Below, piece by piece: positions 26,740 through 38,400 of a DNA stretch of 64,000 nt (positions are counted from its first letter, which is position 1; every line of letters starts with the position of its first letter). This stretch comes from Bacteroidaceae bacterium (GTDB lineage: Bacteria > Bacteroidota > Bacteroidia > Bacteroidales > Bacteroidaceae), in assembly GCA_017551925.1 (NCBI GenBank), contig JAFZKA010000047.1, positions 1 to 64,000 of the forward strand, given 5' to 3'. The notes below the pieces were generated by a model. That model was given only the letters and a program-made list of their open reading frames with translations. It made no database searches and was not told the DNA's origin. The position numbers were made by a program, and so were the translations under genes.

Positions 26740-28746
26740 TCAATAATAAACTGAAGTGTTCAGGCGCAAGAACCAACTCTGCGGGAACAGGTCCTCATCA
26801 CCGTCATCACCCTTAAGGGTATTATAGAGATCACTGTTACGGCCGGCAAACGGATTTGTAGGTGTAGCATCATCTCTTGAAGCAACCCTGTCAGCAAAGA
26901 ATGCCTTGTCAAACTTGATCTGCTCCTGGCTCAAATCAGGTTTGGTAGGATCATACTCGGCTTTATCATAAGCACGGTGCATTGAGATTCTCATCAGGTC
27001 ACCAAAACGATAACCCTCAAAGCAGGTCTCAAGTGCCATCTCATCAAGAATCATCTCCTCAACCCTGCGGATAGTGTCAATAAGATTGTTACCTACACTC
27101 TCTGAAGGATCAAGAGAAATGGTATAATACTTGTTCATAGCGGCGTCACCTGATCCACGTGAATGGATACCCATATTGACACCTCTGCTACTGTTGTTGG
27201 TATTTGAAACAGGTCTTACATAATCAGCAGCCGACGGATTGTTGGGATCATTATTGATGTTTATCTGATCCGTAACAATCTGGTATCGCACACTATCAAA
27301 ATAGTTAAGCGGGAAGGCAATACCAAGTGCTGTAGCTTTATCCTGTTCCTCCAAGTTAATTCTGTCTACAATGAAACTTTCAGTAAGGCCGTTCTTGAGT
27401 ACCGCAAATGCCATATTTGGTAAGCCAGCTCTATTCAGGGCCTCTGCAAGCCTCAAATATACGACATCATTTCGATATAAAGAAATTTTTTCTGAATTAA
27501 TTTTCTTTAACGTTTGCTTGGCGGTATTTTCAAGCAGTGACTTTATGTCTTTAGAGTCACGTGCCTTGACCTCAAAAATTGACTGCAGTCTCAAATCACC
27601 GCGCAGCAGAGGATTTACCTGCATGCCTACAGGGTCAGACATATACTCGGCAACAGAAACACCGGTAAGAGGTATGATGTCATGATAGCAGTAAACCTGA
27701 CGCTGGCTCAGACTTGACATAGCCTTTGAATATGTAAGTTGCGGATAGTAGCGGTTCTCCTCAGTTGAGTTGAAAATATCCGGCAGTTTACTGGTTATAC
27801 CTGCATACTCTTCGGATGCCATAGGTATATAGGTGATAGGCTTGGCATTTGTACCGAAGTTTGAAGCATAAGAATCCTCACCCAACTTGGTGAAAGTGGT
27901 ACCGTTCCACAGAATCATACCTGTTCCCGTACTGATATTACGCAGAATGTCAGCCTGATTGTTGTAGTAAAGGTAATCATGATAGTACTTGGCTGCCTTT
28001 TCAAACTGCTCTGACCAGAGATAGAGGTCACCCATGATCAGACGTACCGGAATCAGAAGGTCCTGTGAATTATGTTTCTGTGATTTTGAACCCTCATCAT
28101 TATCGCTGCCACCCAGACTGCCATAGTTGAGGAGTTTGTAATCAGGATATTTGTTCTCATTCTGTTCAAACTCAACCAGAAGTTCTTTTGCAAGAGTCTT
28201 GATATCCATCAGTCTGAACTTACCGCTGGTAGCCTCATCACCGCTGGTAATCGGCTCATTAACATAATATACACGACCGTAGATCTGAGCCATCTGCAGA
28301 TATGTCCATGCCCTGTAGCAGAGAACGGGGATATACTCCTTGAGGAACACGTTCTTACCGTTTGAATAAAGTGAGGTATCAACGTTTGCAAGGAAATAGT
28401 TGCAGTTGTTTATGACAGCATAATAATCAATAGGGCGATTATACTTGTTGTCAGCACTCAGATTAGCAAAATCATAATTGTAAAGTTCAGTGATTTCAGG
28501 AGTCTGGTTACCGGTCAAGGTTACCAGGTCACCACGGATCTCTCCCAAAAGAACGGTGCGGTCAGCAATCTCCTGAATCTTCTGGATGATACCCATTACT
28601 GAATAAACAGTATCCTGGGCGGTCATCTCATGACCATAGTCATATGTCTTGGAATCAACCTTGAGCATATCCTGACAAGAGGAGATTCCGGCCGTAAATA
28701 TAACGGCCAAAGCCAAAGTGAATATTGTTTTTGCTTTCATATTCAT
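26740..28746 (-). CDS. SusD/RagB-family surface glycan-binding lipoprotein (pair 2)
   Basis: 668 residues with a lipoprotein signal (IFTAGISSCQDML). The SusD helical scaffold is visible in YYAVINNCNYFLANVD, LCYRAWTYLQMAQIYGRVYYV, DLYLWSEQFEKAAKYYHDYL, DVVYLRLAEALNRAGLP and the late RVEEMILDEMALETCFEGYRFGDLMR, all characteristic TPR-like segments. SusD proteins cap the TonB-dependent SusC channel and bind the glycan at the cell surface. Its start is 6 bases from the SusC stop, so the two are co-expressed. A second in-frame ATG at 28740 is equally possible. Confidence 0.92.
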   Translation of the reverse strand: MNMKAKTIFTLALAVIFTAGISSCQDMLKVDSKTYDYGHEMTAQDTVYSVMGIIQKIQEIADRTVLLGEIRGDLVTLTGNQTPEITELYNYDFANLSADNKYNRPIDYYAVINNCNYFLANVDTSLYSNGKNVFLKEYIPVLCYRAWTYLQMAQIYGRVYYVNEPITSGDEATSGKFRLMDIKTLAKELLVEFEQNENKYPDYKLLNYGSLGGSDNDEGSKSQKHNSQDLLIPVRLIMGDLYLWSEQFEKAAKYYHDYLYYNNQADILRNISTGTGMILWNGTTFTKLGEDSYASNFGTNAKPITYIPMASEEYAGITSKLPDIFNSTEENRYYPQLTYSKAMSSLSQRQVYCYHDIIPLTGVSVAEYMSDPVGMQVNPLLRGDLRLQSIFEVKARDSKDIKSLLENTAKQTLKKINSEKISLYRNDVVYLRLAEALNRAGLPNMAFAVLKNGLTESFIVDRINLEEQDKATALGIAFPLNYFDSVRYQIVTDQININNDPNNPSAADYVRPVSNTNNSSRGVNMGIHSRGSGDAAMNKYYTISLDPSESVGNNLIDTIRRVEEMILDEMALETCFEGYRFGDLMRISMHRAYDKAEYDPTKPDLSQEQIKFDKAFFADRVASRDDATPTNPFAGRNSDLYNTLKGDDGDEDLFPQSWFLRLNTSVYY

Positions 28747-28752
28747 ACCGTA

Positions 28753-31700
28753 TTATAGATTAATCTTCAATCCAAGCGAGAAATTGGTGGACTGGGGTAA
28801 CAGTCCGCGGTCAATTCCACGGGTAAGGATGTCATTGCTTGTAGAGAACTCAGGATCAGAACCGAGATACTTTGTCAGAGTGAACAGATTGTTGGCTGAA
28901 CCCCAAATGGTAATACCCTGCAGGTAAGTTGTAGCCATAGGAATCTTGTAACTCAAAGTAACGTTCTTTAAACGCAGGTATGAGCCATCCTCAATCCAAC
29001 GGTCTGAGAAACGTGAGTTTCCGTGAGGATCACCATAAGAAATTCTGGGCATATCTGTAACCTGACCTTCGGTAGCCCAACGGTTGGTAACAGCAACTGT
29101 CTGATTCATAAAGCGTGAACCACTCTCAAGAATCATACGCTCATAGTTGTAAATATCACCGCCTATTGAATAGGTGAATGTTGCACTCAAAGTAAAGTTA
29201 TTGACGCTCAACTTTGTGAACAGACGGCCGTAGAAATCAGGATTGGGATCACCAATCTGAACCATATCCTTGGTGTCAAGGATTCCGTCATTGTTTGTAT
29301 CAACAAAATATACATCACCACCAACAGGATCAACATTACCGTTAACGGTATTGATCTTGTAACCGGCTGCAACAGCATCATCGGTAGTGGCAAATACGCC
29401 CTTGGTCTTATATCCGTAGAATATTCCTACAGGGCTGCCCTCCTCTGTTCTGATTGTAGCATCCAGATAGGTATTGTTCAATGCTCTGCCGTCAGGCAGT
29501 TTGGTAATCTTATTGGTATAGTGTCCAAGGCTTGCACCGGCCTCCCACTTAACCATGTTGGTGTTTATGATCTTGGTGTTGAAAACAACATCAAAGCCTA
29601 CGTTTGACAGAGAACCGCCGTTGCTCCATGAGTTTGGAATACCGGTCAGATATGACAGGCTGCTTATGGAGAGCAGGTTGTCAGTTACACTGTAGAACAT
29701 ATTGGCAGAGAGTGACAACTTGTTGTTGAACATATTCATATCCAATCCTGCTGTGAGTTTCTTGGTAGTCTCCCACTGCAATGAGTTGTTACCGATATTT
29801 GAGAGTGCAACACCCTGCATCTGAACAACCTTAACAGGATAGAAATAGGTCTTGGCTGCAGAATCATCAAATCCGTCATTACCTGTCAGGTCAAATCCGG
29901 CATTCAGTTTAAGGTAGTTAACCATAGGAACCTTGAACCAAGGCTCTGAAGATACTATCCATGAACCTGAAACTGAAGGGAACAAACCCCATGGCACACC
30001 GAACAGTTTGAGTCCGTTGGATACTTCGCCACCGAATCTTGATGAAGATGAGATACCCAGAGCGGCTGTAACGTAATACTTTTCACGATAGTTGTAGTTG
30101 CCCTGAGCCCACCATGTGAGAGAGATATCAGTAGCATCACTACCGTCAGTCTCCTTGAACTTGAGATCTCCATTCATGTTAGGAGTCTTATCGTTACCGG
30201 AGTTGTATCCTGTCATTGAGGTAAGGATCATGGAGTTGTTTATGTAACGGAAACCTGCCTGGGCATTTACATCATGAGCCTTGAAACGACGGGCAAATGT
30301 CAGATAGGTATCGCTCATAAAGCCGTCCTTCTTGGCATTCATTGCAGAAACCTTGTTAGTTATGGTACCGGTTCCCTCAATCTTGAACTTAGGTGTTCCC
30401 TTGGTAGGAATAAAGTAGTTCTCATCAGCATTTGCAAGGGTATATGTGAAATGCTCAGAGAGTGAGAAATAGCGGTTGAAATCCCACTTGGGAGTAACTG
30501 ACATGGTTATGAGGCGGTTACCGAAACTGTTCTTGTTGATACCCTCACCGTTTGTCAGAATTGAAAGCGGGTTGGCAAGTGAAACCTCGGTACCGATTAT
30601 CTCATCAAGATAGTTGTCCTCACTTGCAATGAAGTGTGAAAGCATGTGGTTCTTGTCATACTCATAAGGAGCCAGGAACGGAGCCTTGATAAGTGACAGG
30701 AATCCGGGTGAGTTGATCATTGTGTTGTCAATGTCAGCCGGAACACCGTCATCACGCATATTACGGTTTACATCACTGTATGAAGCGTCAAAACGCAATG
30801 ACAGGTTGTTGCTCAGAATGATATCTGAATTCAGACGCAGGCTGAATCTGTCATAATTGTTGTTCTTGAGAGTTGCATCACCCATAGCATAACCTACAGC
30901 AAGGTTATAGTTGGCAATGTCATCACCACCCTGAACGTTCACGTTGTAGTTCTGGATGAAAGCGTTCTGGTAAGATACATCCTTCCAGTCTGTATCATTG
31001 TGATACTCCTTATAGTAATAATAGGATTCATCAGACTGAAGGAACTTGAAGGTATTGATTTTGGCACCTGTGCTGCCCAGCAGTTCTGAAGCATAGTTCC
31101 TGTACTCTGATGCGTTCATCATTACAGGGGTCCTGGGAATGAGTTGGAAATTACCTGTAAGATTCACATCAATCTTGGTAGCCATACTCTTGTTACGCTT
31201 GGTGTTGATAAGAATCACACCGTTGGCACCCTTAGGACCGTATATGCCATAACCGTTTCTGAGCACTGATACAGACTCAATATCCTCAACCGGAATGTTT
31301 GCAAGAATATTGTTGTAGAAACCGGAGTGCATTGAAACATCGGCAAAACCGTTATCAATAAATACACCGTCAAGCACAATCAGAGGCTGAGTATTGATAT
31401 TGAGAGAACTTACACCGTCAATCTGCATATCAATACCTACTCCAATCTGACCGGAACGGGTAAGAGAATAAACACTACCCTGAAGTGACTGCTGAATCTG
31501 GTTGTCAACAGAGATATCTGCATTCACACCTGAAAGACCGGCCACAACAGCGTTGGCGCCTGTTGTCTTGTTGGAATAAATTTCAGAGAATTCATCAGAA
31601 TACATCTTGACATCAATTCCATCCTGATTGCCGTTGAGAGAACGTACAATTGTATTGCAACCCTCAAGTGAGAATGTAAGCGTAGCAACATACTCAGGAA

Positions 31701-31929
31701 CTCTGAGAGAGTATGTACCGTTCTCCTTGGTCATTGTGGAGTAAAGCGCATTGTTATAAGCCTGCACCTTGACACCTGCCATCGGTGAACCCAGAGCTGC
31801 GTCAGAAACAACACCAGTGATAACAACCATTCCGTCAGAATCGCTGTTCTGCGCTACAACAGGAGCCGAGCACAAAAGTAAACCGATCAGCCCCATAGGT
31901 AAAAACCTTTTCTTATTCAATATATTCAT
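28753..31929 (-). CDS. SusC/RagA-family TonB-dependent outer-membrane transporter (pair 2)
   Basis: 1058 residues. Signal peptide (ending at VVAQ), carboxypeptidase-regulatory-like domain (~30-115, ITGVVSDAALGSPMAGVKV), plug domain (~140-245, with PLIVLDGVFIDN and IESVSVLRNGYGIYGPKGANGVILI) and a ~22-strand barrel to the end (FSLGLKINL). The plug lacks the usual LQGKVAGVQ-type wording of many SusC proteins (here QSLQGSVYSLTRSG), so it is a diverged branch. It imports oligosaccharides bound by the adjacent SusD using TonB energy. The gene sits 15 bases after the fasciclin-like gene, within one transcript. Confidence 0.92.
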   Translation of the reverse strand: MNILNKKRFLPMGLIGLLLCSAPVVAQNSDSDGMVVITGVVSDAALGSPMAGVKVQAYNNALYSTMTKENGTYSLRVPEYVATLTFSLEGCNTIVRSLNGNQDGIDVKMYSDEFSEIYSNKTTGANAVVAGLSGVNADISVDNQIQQSLQGSVYSLTRSGQIGVGIDMQIDGVSSLNINTQPLIVLDGVFIDNGFADVSMHSGFYNNILANIPVEDIESVSVLRNGYGIYGPKGANGVILINTKRNKSMATKIDVNLTGNFQLIPRTPVMMNASEYRNYASELLGSTGAKINTFKFLQSDESYYYYKEYHNDTDWKDVSYQNAFIQNYNVNVQGGDDIANYNLAVGYAMGDATLKNNNYDRFSLRLNSDIILSNNLSLRFDASYSDVNRNMRDDGVPADIDNTMINSPGFLSLIKAPFLAPYEYDKNHMLSHFIASEDNYLDEIIGTEVSLANPLSILTNGEGINKNSFGNRLITMSVTPKWDFNRYFSLSEHFTYTLANADENYFIPTKGTPKFKIEGTGTITNKVSAMNAKKDGFMSDTYLTFARRFKAHDVNAQAGFRYINNSMILTSMTGYNSGNDKTPNMNGDLKFKETDGSDATDISLTWWAQGNYNYREKYYVTAALGISSSSRFGGEVSNGLKLFGVPWGLFPSVSGSWIVSSEPWFKVPMVNYLKLNAGFDLTGNDGFDDSAAKTYFYPVKVVQMQGVALSNIGNNSLQWETTKKLTAGLDMNMFNNKLSLSANMFYSVTDNLLSISSLSYLTGIPNSWSNGGSLSNVGFDVVFNTKIINTNMVKWEAGASLGHYTNKITKLPDGRALNNTYLDATIRTEEGSPVGIFYGYKTKGVFATTDDAVAAGYKINTVNGNVDPVGGDVYFVDTNNDGILDTKDMVQIGDPNPDFYGRLFTKLSVNNFTLSATFTYSIGGDIYNYERMILESGSRFMNQTVAVTNRWATEGQVTDMPRISYGDPHGNSRFSDRWIEDGSYLRLKNVTLSYKIPMATTYLQGITIWGSANNLFTLTKYLGSDPEFSTSNDILTRGIDRGLLPQSTNFSLGLKINL

Positions 31930-31944
31930 ATCTCTATCTTTTTA

Positions 31945-33672
31945 TCATTCAATAACAGGTTCCAGAATGATGCAGTCCAACCACAATTGGCCGCTGTACC
32001 TGGTTGCATCCTGTACAAGACTCTGCACCTTGATTCTTAACTTTGCCTCATTCTTGCTGTCCTTGTCATAGTTGCAAGCAGGAACATCAATCTCACATAT
32101 CTGGATAGTATCTATCTTTGATATATTGTTATAAAACTCCTCCTGTTCATAGAATGGCGGTTCATCAATATCCTTCATACTGGCATGGAGTGTATCCGGC
32201 ATAGGATTATCACCTGAATAAAGAATATCAACAGCAATCTGATTTGATTTTACATTCTTTACAGAACTGGTATCGGGGAATACCACGAGTTTAACCTTAT
32301 ACTTACCCTTGAGAGTGTTTCTGATCTTGAACTCAGTTTCCCAATCGGGTTTACTGTCCTTACTTGAAATTCTTGCAGCAAATACATTGGTAAGTTTCTG
32401 ACCCTTGACACTTGAGATATATGCCCTGTTGTGAAGGATTACAGTATTGTCATAATCGTCATACTCCTCTGCCTCAAGTTTGATTACCCTGTTAAAGGTC
32501 TTGGCATCATCAAACGGCCACTTGTCAACAATATAAATCATACCGTTACTGCACTTGACAGAGTCATAACTCTTGAACAGGCCATTGGCGGCAAACGGTT
32601 TGTCATATACATTGAAACGAACCCTGTTCTTCAGGTTGTAGTTACGACTGTAGGTTGTTGAGATAACAGAATCTTTCTTGCTGAGTTGGATCTTGCTATT
32701 CATATTGAAGAGCATATCGGTCATCATTGAATATTTGGTGTAGAACACCTGCAATGAATCAGGATCTGTCTCCTTCTTGCCGTATGTGAAGAATTTTGAG
32801 ATTGAATCATACTCCAGTGTCCAAAGTGCAGGAGTAGGCAGAACCATATAATAGGTACTGTCCTCTTCACTTATATCACCGAACTTGTCAAGCAGGATAC
32901 TCTTTCTGATAATGACAGAGTCAACATACTCCATGACACCGGTAACAGGGTTGATACCTGATGATACACTCTTGAGTTCATCAATCTTCTCTTCTGTGTA
33001 CTTGTCATAGAAATCGCCCAGAATGGTGCGGTAGTCATAAGCGACCTTCTTTCCGTCAGACTTGATATCATGTGAGTTACGGGTAAGATACTCGTAAATG
33101 GTAGGACGATACTTTAACTGACCTCCCAAAAGGTGCAGGATACCGTTCTTGCACAGGATGTTGATGGAATTGGGCTCAGTCTTGTAAGGAACACCGCCTA
33201 TACCGGCACTGGTGTTCGGATAAGTCTTGTTGCTCATCATGACCACCTTTTCATCGGTTTTTGATGAAACGGTGTAACGGAAACGTGCAATGTGGTTCTG
33301 GATAAACTCCTGACCGGCACGCTTATTCTCAGTATAACTCTTTTCCTCTTTCTTGTATTTTGTCCAGTCTTCATCATCAACTGATGAATCAAGAGGAAGC
33401 CATACAGTAATGAACTGGTCGTCACCAAGCAGATCCCAATATGTATCTGAGGTCAGCTTGTCACCGTTGAACATGTATGTATTCTGCAACGCTTCAATAA
33501 AATTCTCAGCGCCGGGAATATTCTGAATAGCCTCAGCCAAGGTTACCAGATTGCTGCCGTTATAACTTGAATCATTCTTATAATGATCCATCCAATCACT
33601 GCAGGAACCCAGAGTGAGGACAGTTAAGACAACCCAAACGGATTTACTTAATGAATTGAAATATCTTTTCAT
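31945..33672 (-). CDS. Fasciclin-like PUL lipoprotein
   Basis: 575 residues, lipoprotein signal (LTLGSCSDWM). The first ~180 residues resemble one FAS1 unit: LAEAIQNIPGAENFIEALQNT, TVWLPLDSSVDDEDW, FIQNHIARFRYTVSS and KNGILHLLGGQLKYRPTIYEYL. A second, weaker unit may follow (~200-380, ending SNGMIYIVDKWPF). The last ~180 residues are a beta-rich domain (VIKLEAEEYDDYDNT and LWLDCIILEP) with carbohydrate-binding character. It lies between SusD of pair 1 and SusC of pair 2 with gaps of 22 and 15 bases, so it is part of the same operon. A surface-exposed accessory binding role is inferred. Confidence 0.7.
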   Translation of the reverse strand: MKRYFNSLSKSVWVVLTVLTLGSCSDWMDHYKNDSSYNGSNLVTLAEAIQNIPGAENFIEALQNTYMFNGDKLTSDTYWDLLGDDQFITVWLPLDSSVDDEDWTKYKKEEKSYTENKRAGQEFIQNHIARFRYTVSSKTDEKVVMMSNKTYPNTSAGIGGVPYKTEPNSINILCKNGILHLLGGQLKYRPTIYEYLTRNSHDIKSDGKKVAYDYRTILGDFYDKYTEEKIDELKSVSSGINPVTGVMEYVDSVIIRKSILLDKFGDISEEDSTYYMVLPTPALWTLEYDSISKFFTYGKKETDPDSLQVFYTKYSMMTDMLFNMNSKIQLSKKDSVISTTYSRNYNLKNRVRFNVYDKPFAANGLFKSYDSVKCSNGMIYIVDKWPFDDAKTFNRVIKLEAEEYDDYDNTVILHNRAYISSVKGQKLTNVFAARISSKDSKPDWETEFKIRNTLKGKYKVKLVVFPDTSSVKNVKSNQIAVDILYSGDNPMPDTLHASMKDIDEPPFYEQEEFYNNISKIDTIQICEIDVPACNYDKDSKNEAKLRIKVQSLVQDATRYSGQLWLDCIILEPVIE

Positions 33673-33694
33673 ATTGTTCTGTTTTTTTTAGTTG

Positions 33695-35398
33695 TTACTC
33701 CGCCTTCTTTATGAATTCGTCCTCAACATATACAGGATTCTGTTTGAGTTTGTCATTGATCTTGATCTCATCCTTGTAAATTGGGAAGAACAGAGCGTTA
33801 AGATCTGTCATCTTGATACGAACGGCATTGCTGCTGCTTGAATCAAATTTCTTTTCAATCTTTTTCCAGAGATACGATGTGTTACCGTCACGCAAAGATT
33901 TGCGGGAAAGGTCAAACCAGCGTTTGCCCTCAAACATAAGTTCACGACGACGCTCGTCAAGAACCAGTTCCTCCATGGCATCCGGGCTGACTGCATACTT
34001 GTTGTAATCAAGATAGTCAGCAGCACTGTAACCGCCGCCCGAATACTGTCCCAATGCACGTCTGTTAACAGCATCAACCAGTTTGAAAGCAATCTGGAAC
34101 ATAGAGTCGCGCTGGGTACTTGCAGCCTCGCCATAAAGTTCCTTTGCCTTAAGAACCTGAGCCTCGGCTGCCATAAGCAGTACGTCAGAATAACGGTAGA
34201 TTATCCAGTTCGGCTCAGAATTGTTACGTACTGAATTCTTGAACTTTCTCTGATTGGTAACCTCAATGGCACCGCTTGTCAGGTCAAACTCAAGAGACTC
34301 ATATACATACTTTACAATATAGTCATCATCAGACTTTGCAGAACGTATGTTCTGATAGTAACGACCGTCATATTTCTGAATCCAGATATCCTTTGAGGCC
34401 ATCTTGGAACCCTTCAGATAACCGCCGTTAAGTTCTTTCTTGCCGTAAAAGTCGCCGATAAACGGATTGCTTGCACCTGAACCGTAAGGCAGTTCGAAAA
34501 GGATCTCAAAAGCATTTCCTGAACCGAAAATTTCAGTGTATGCATAACCCATTCTGGCACCGCTTGCGCTCTGGAACATCTCTCTTATAAGAGGATAACC
34601 GTTATAAAGGTCAATCATACATGATGTACCTTCCTTTTCAAGGTCTTCCTTGTACTCCTCAATCTTTCTTTTGGTAACATCGGCACAACGGTTGATAACG
34701 CTGTCCCACTCACCTTTCCAAAGATACATATCGGCAAGCATGGCATTGATGGCTGCCTTGGTGAAACGTGCGGTGTTAGCCAGTTCTGTAGGATACTTGT
34801 TAGGAGCGTACATCTTGATACCCTCAAGATCACTGATCAATGAATTGAGAATGGTATCAAAAGGAGTCTGTCCGATAAAGAAATCCTTGGTATCGTCAAT
34901 TGATGGCTCTGTTACATAAGGAACATCCTTATATGCACGGATAAGATACCAGTATGCAAGGCTGCGGATAGCAATTGCTTCGGCCTCATTAGCCTTAAGT
35001 TCACCAAATGAGTAGTTAGGATCATTCTCCTGAACTGAAGGTGCAAAGTGCAGAACCGTGTTGGCACGGTTTATAGCATCATAGAAACATTTGTACTTTA
35101 CATAGTCACTGGTTGACAGAATGTCATCCTCAAGTATCTGCTCAATTGCCTCAGGGGTACCGCTACCGGCAATGACATTGTCGGAACGCAACTCACCCCA
35201 GACAAGCATACGCTTTGCGCAGTCACCGCTCTCAAGTGCCGCATATGAACCCAAGAGAACGCTCTCCACGTCACTCATATCAGTCCAGAAGTTCTCAAGC
35301 ACGATGTCATTAAGAGGCATCAGAGTGAGGAAATCCTTGCACGATGAAACTGACAGTCCCACCAGAATAATGCAAATCAGTGATTTTATCTTTTTCAT
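33695..35398 (-). CDS. SusD/RagB-family surface glycan-binding lipoprotein (pair 1)
   Basis: 567 residues, lipoprotein signal (VGLSVSSCKDFL). Classic SusD features are LMPLNDIVLENFWTDMSDVES, YKCFYDAINRANTVLHFAP, EAEAIAIRSLAYWYLIRAYKDVPYV, AINAMLADMYLWKGEWDSVIN, WIIYRYSDVLLMAAEAQVLKA and LDERRRELMFEGKRWFDLSR. It works as the lid and binding protein for SusC pair 1, whose gene stops 19 bases upstream. It is a more canonical SusD than the 668-residue one. Confidence 0.96.
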   Translation of the reverse strand: MKKIKSLICIILVGLSVSSCKDFLTLMPLNDIVLENFWTDMSDVESVLLGSYAALESGDCAKRMLVWGELRSDNVIAGSGTPEAIEQILEDDILSTSDYVKYKCFYDAINRANTVLHFAPSVQENDPNYSFGELKANEAEAIAIRSLAYWYLIRAYKDVPYVTEPSIDDTKDFFIGQTPFDTILNSLISDLEGIKMYAPNKYPTELANTARFTKAAINAMLADMYLWKGEWDSVINRCADVTKRKIEEYKEDLEKEGTSCMIDLYNGYPLIREMFQSASGARMGYAYTEIFGSGNAFEILFELPYGSGASNPFIGDFYGKKELNGGYLKGSKMASKDIWIQKYDGRYYQNIRSAKSDDDYIVKYVYESLEFDLTSGAIEVTNQRKFKNSVRNNSEPNWIIYRYSDVLLMAAEAQVLKAKELYGEAASTQRDSMFQIAFKLVDAVNRRALGQYSGGGYSAADYLDYNKYAVSPDAMEELVLDERRRELMFEGKRWFDLSRKSLRDGNTSYLWKKIEKKFDSSSSNAVRIKMTDLNALFFPIYKDEIKINDKLKQNPVYVEDEFIKKAE

Positions 35399-35417
35399 AA
35401 TTGTCTGCGTTTAAAGA

Positions 35418-38400
35418 TTAGAACTGTACTGAAACGCCAAACGTAACTTGCTTGGAACGAGGAGTCTGTGCTCTATCCATTGCAACACTGCCGGCACCGG
35501 CGCTGACCTCAGGATCCATACCGGTGTACTTGGTCCATACAAGAACGTTGTTCAAGTTCAAATTGAAACTTACACCGCCCAAACCGATCTTCTTGGTGAT
35601 CTTTGGGTCAAGTGAATAGTTGAGAGCTGTGAAATTCCAGCGCAGGAATGAACCGTCCTCAACATAGCGGTCACTACCTAAGTAGTTGCGGCCGGCCTGA
35701 TAAAGAGCACGAGGCATGATGGTCTCGTCACCCTCAACACGCCAACGCCAGTTGATAGCGGCTGAGGTGTTGTTGGTGTTGTACATACACTCGGCATCCA
35801 TACGTGAACCGTTCACAATCTTGTTACCCCAACGGAAGTTGAACTGGTTGTTCCATGAGAGACGACCCAGTGACATACGAATGCTGAAACCACCATTGAG
35901 TTTAGGCAGAGAACTACCCAGGTAAACAATATCAAGTTCATTGATGTTACCGTCATGGTTGATATCCTCATAGATAGCGTCACCACCCTTGAAGGTAAGT
36001 TCATGGGTTGTACCCCAAGCGAACTTCATAGGTTTGGACTTACCCTTCTGGTTGAGGATAACCTCACCGTTCTCATCTCTTACGACAGGAGCGTTAGGAC
36101 CCTTTACACCGGGAACCTCAACGGGTGAGTATTCTGTGTACTGATATACACCCAGATACTTGAAACCGTAGATTGAACCGAATGAGTTCTTAAGAGCAAC
36201 GTATGACAGGTAAGAACCGTTGTTGTAGTCAAAGTCCTTGTTCATCTTTTCAAGCAGAGTAGGATTGAGTTCAAGGATCTGGTTGGTGTTGTCAGCGAAT
36301 GAAATGTTACCGCTGATGTTGAAATCCTTGCCCCATATCTTGGCTGAATAGATTCTGTTTGCAGCCAGGCTGAACTCCCAACCCTCATTCTTCATAGAAC
36401 CGTCATTCACATAAGAGAGTGACTCAAAGCCTGATGAAGACGGGATTGAATAACCGTTGTTCAGCATCTTGGTTGTGGTACGGGTATAAATATCAACGTT
36501 CATGTTGAGTTTATCCTTGAACAGACCGAAGTCAAAGCCTAAGTTCCATGATTCTGTCTCCTCCCACTGCATGGTACTCATCCTGATGTTTGAAGGATAA
36601 ATGGTAGCAGTGCTCAGATATGAAGAACCGCTTGAATACTTACTGTAGAACAGACCGTCACCACCGGGAGCGTTACCTGTGATACCCCAACTCAAACGGG
36701 TAGCCATCATGGTAAGCAGACCTGACTGACGGAGACCGTCAAACCACTTTTCATCACTTACATTCCAACGTCCTGAGATGGCAGGGAATGTACCCCAACG
36801 TGATGCATCACCAAAACGTGTGTTACCGTCTGAACGTGAGGTGAAGTCAAATGAATACTTACTCTTGTATGAGTAGTGTGCAGTAAACGTAACGTTCATG
36901 CTGCGGCTGCGGCTTGCGCCGGTTGACATGTCAGGATTGTTGCTGGGTACTGCAGTTGATTCAAATCCTCCCGGAACCTTGTTCACACCTGAACTCTGGC
37001 TCTTACCGTTGCTGGTGTTGAGCTGATATCTAACCATTGCCATGAATGAATGGTTCTTGTTCTTGAGGTGAGGAATAAAGGTCAGAGAGTGTGTTGTACC
37101 GATTGATGAGTTCTTGTTTGAACTCTCAGTCTTCTTGTTGGCATTGCTGTCAGACCAACCGTTACGGGCAAGCAATGAAGGAGAATAACTTTCATTGTTG
37201 CTGTTTGTAACACCGAATGTGATACGTGCATCGTAGGTAAGTCTGGTCTGATCATTCTCAAGACCCAGAAGGTTATATACAATCTGGAACTCAGGATTTA
37301 CATTCAGAGAAGTGCTGTACTGTTTCCTGAAGTCAGCGTCTGCCAACGGGTTGATATCGGTGGGCAGTTCCTGTGACTGAGTGGTAGGAACAATAAAGTA
37401 ATCACCTGTGGGGTTGCCCTGACGATCCTCATAGTAGATTGCCAAGTTAGGCATCATCTTCATGGCTGTACTGATAGCCGCTGAATTCTGCTTGTTCTTG
37501 GTATAGGTCATTGAGAAGTTTGTAACAACCTTGATACGGTCAGAAACGAAATAGTCAAATGCAACACGTGATGTGAAACGGTTCATCTTCTGGCCGATTA
37601 CAGAACCTGTCTGTGTATCAAAGCCGGCAGAAATACGGAAATTGGCCTTGTCACCACCACCTGATACTGAAACGTTGTGTGACTGCTGGATACCGAACTT
37701 CTTAACCTCTGAAACCCAGTCTGTGTTGTTGTTGTACATTTCATAGAGAGGCTTGGACTCATCATACTGAATCTCCCAGATCTTGTCAGTCTTGGTATCA
37801 TTCAGTTTCTCATTGAAGAATGCCTCCTTAAGGAACATGGTGTACTCATCACCTGTAAGCAGTTGGTAACCCTCTGGCTGCCAGGTTCCGTTGAAACGGT
37901 ATGAGTAGTTTACACGGGTCTTACCGCGTGAACCACGCTTGGTCTTGATTTCCATTACACCGTTTGTACCGCGGGCACCCCAGATGGCTGTTGCGGCAGC
38001 ATCCTTAAGAACTGAGATTGATGCGATATCCTCAGGATTGATGTTCAGCAACTCTGATACCTTTTCAGTATCATTTGAGTTGTTTGTAAAGTCAAAGTTG
38101 TTCTCAAGGTTGGAGTCAACCTGCCAGATGTTGCCGTCAACTACGATAAGCGGGTTGGCATCACCGGTAAGGGTAGCCACACCACGAAGGTGCATTGTTG
38201 AACGTGCACCAAGGTTACCTGAGTCAAACACAATATCAAGACCGGTGATACGACCCTGAAGAGCCTCATCGACTGTGGTTATACCGAGACCCTCAAACTC
38301 CTCCATATTGATAGTCTGGACTGAATTTGAAGCCTCACGCAAAGGAATTGGAAGACCCGATGTCTCCTGCACGCGCTCGGCAGTGATTTCAACGGTCGGA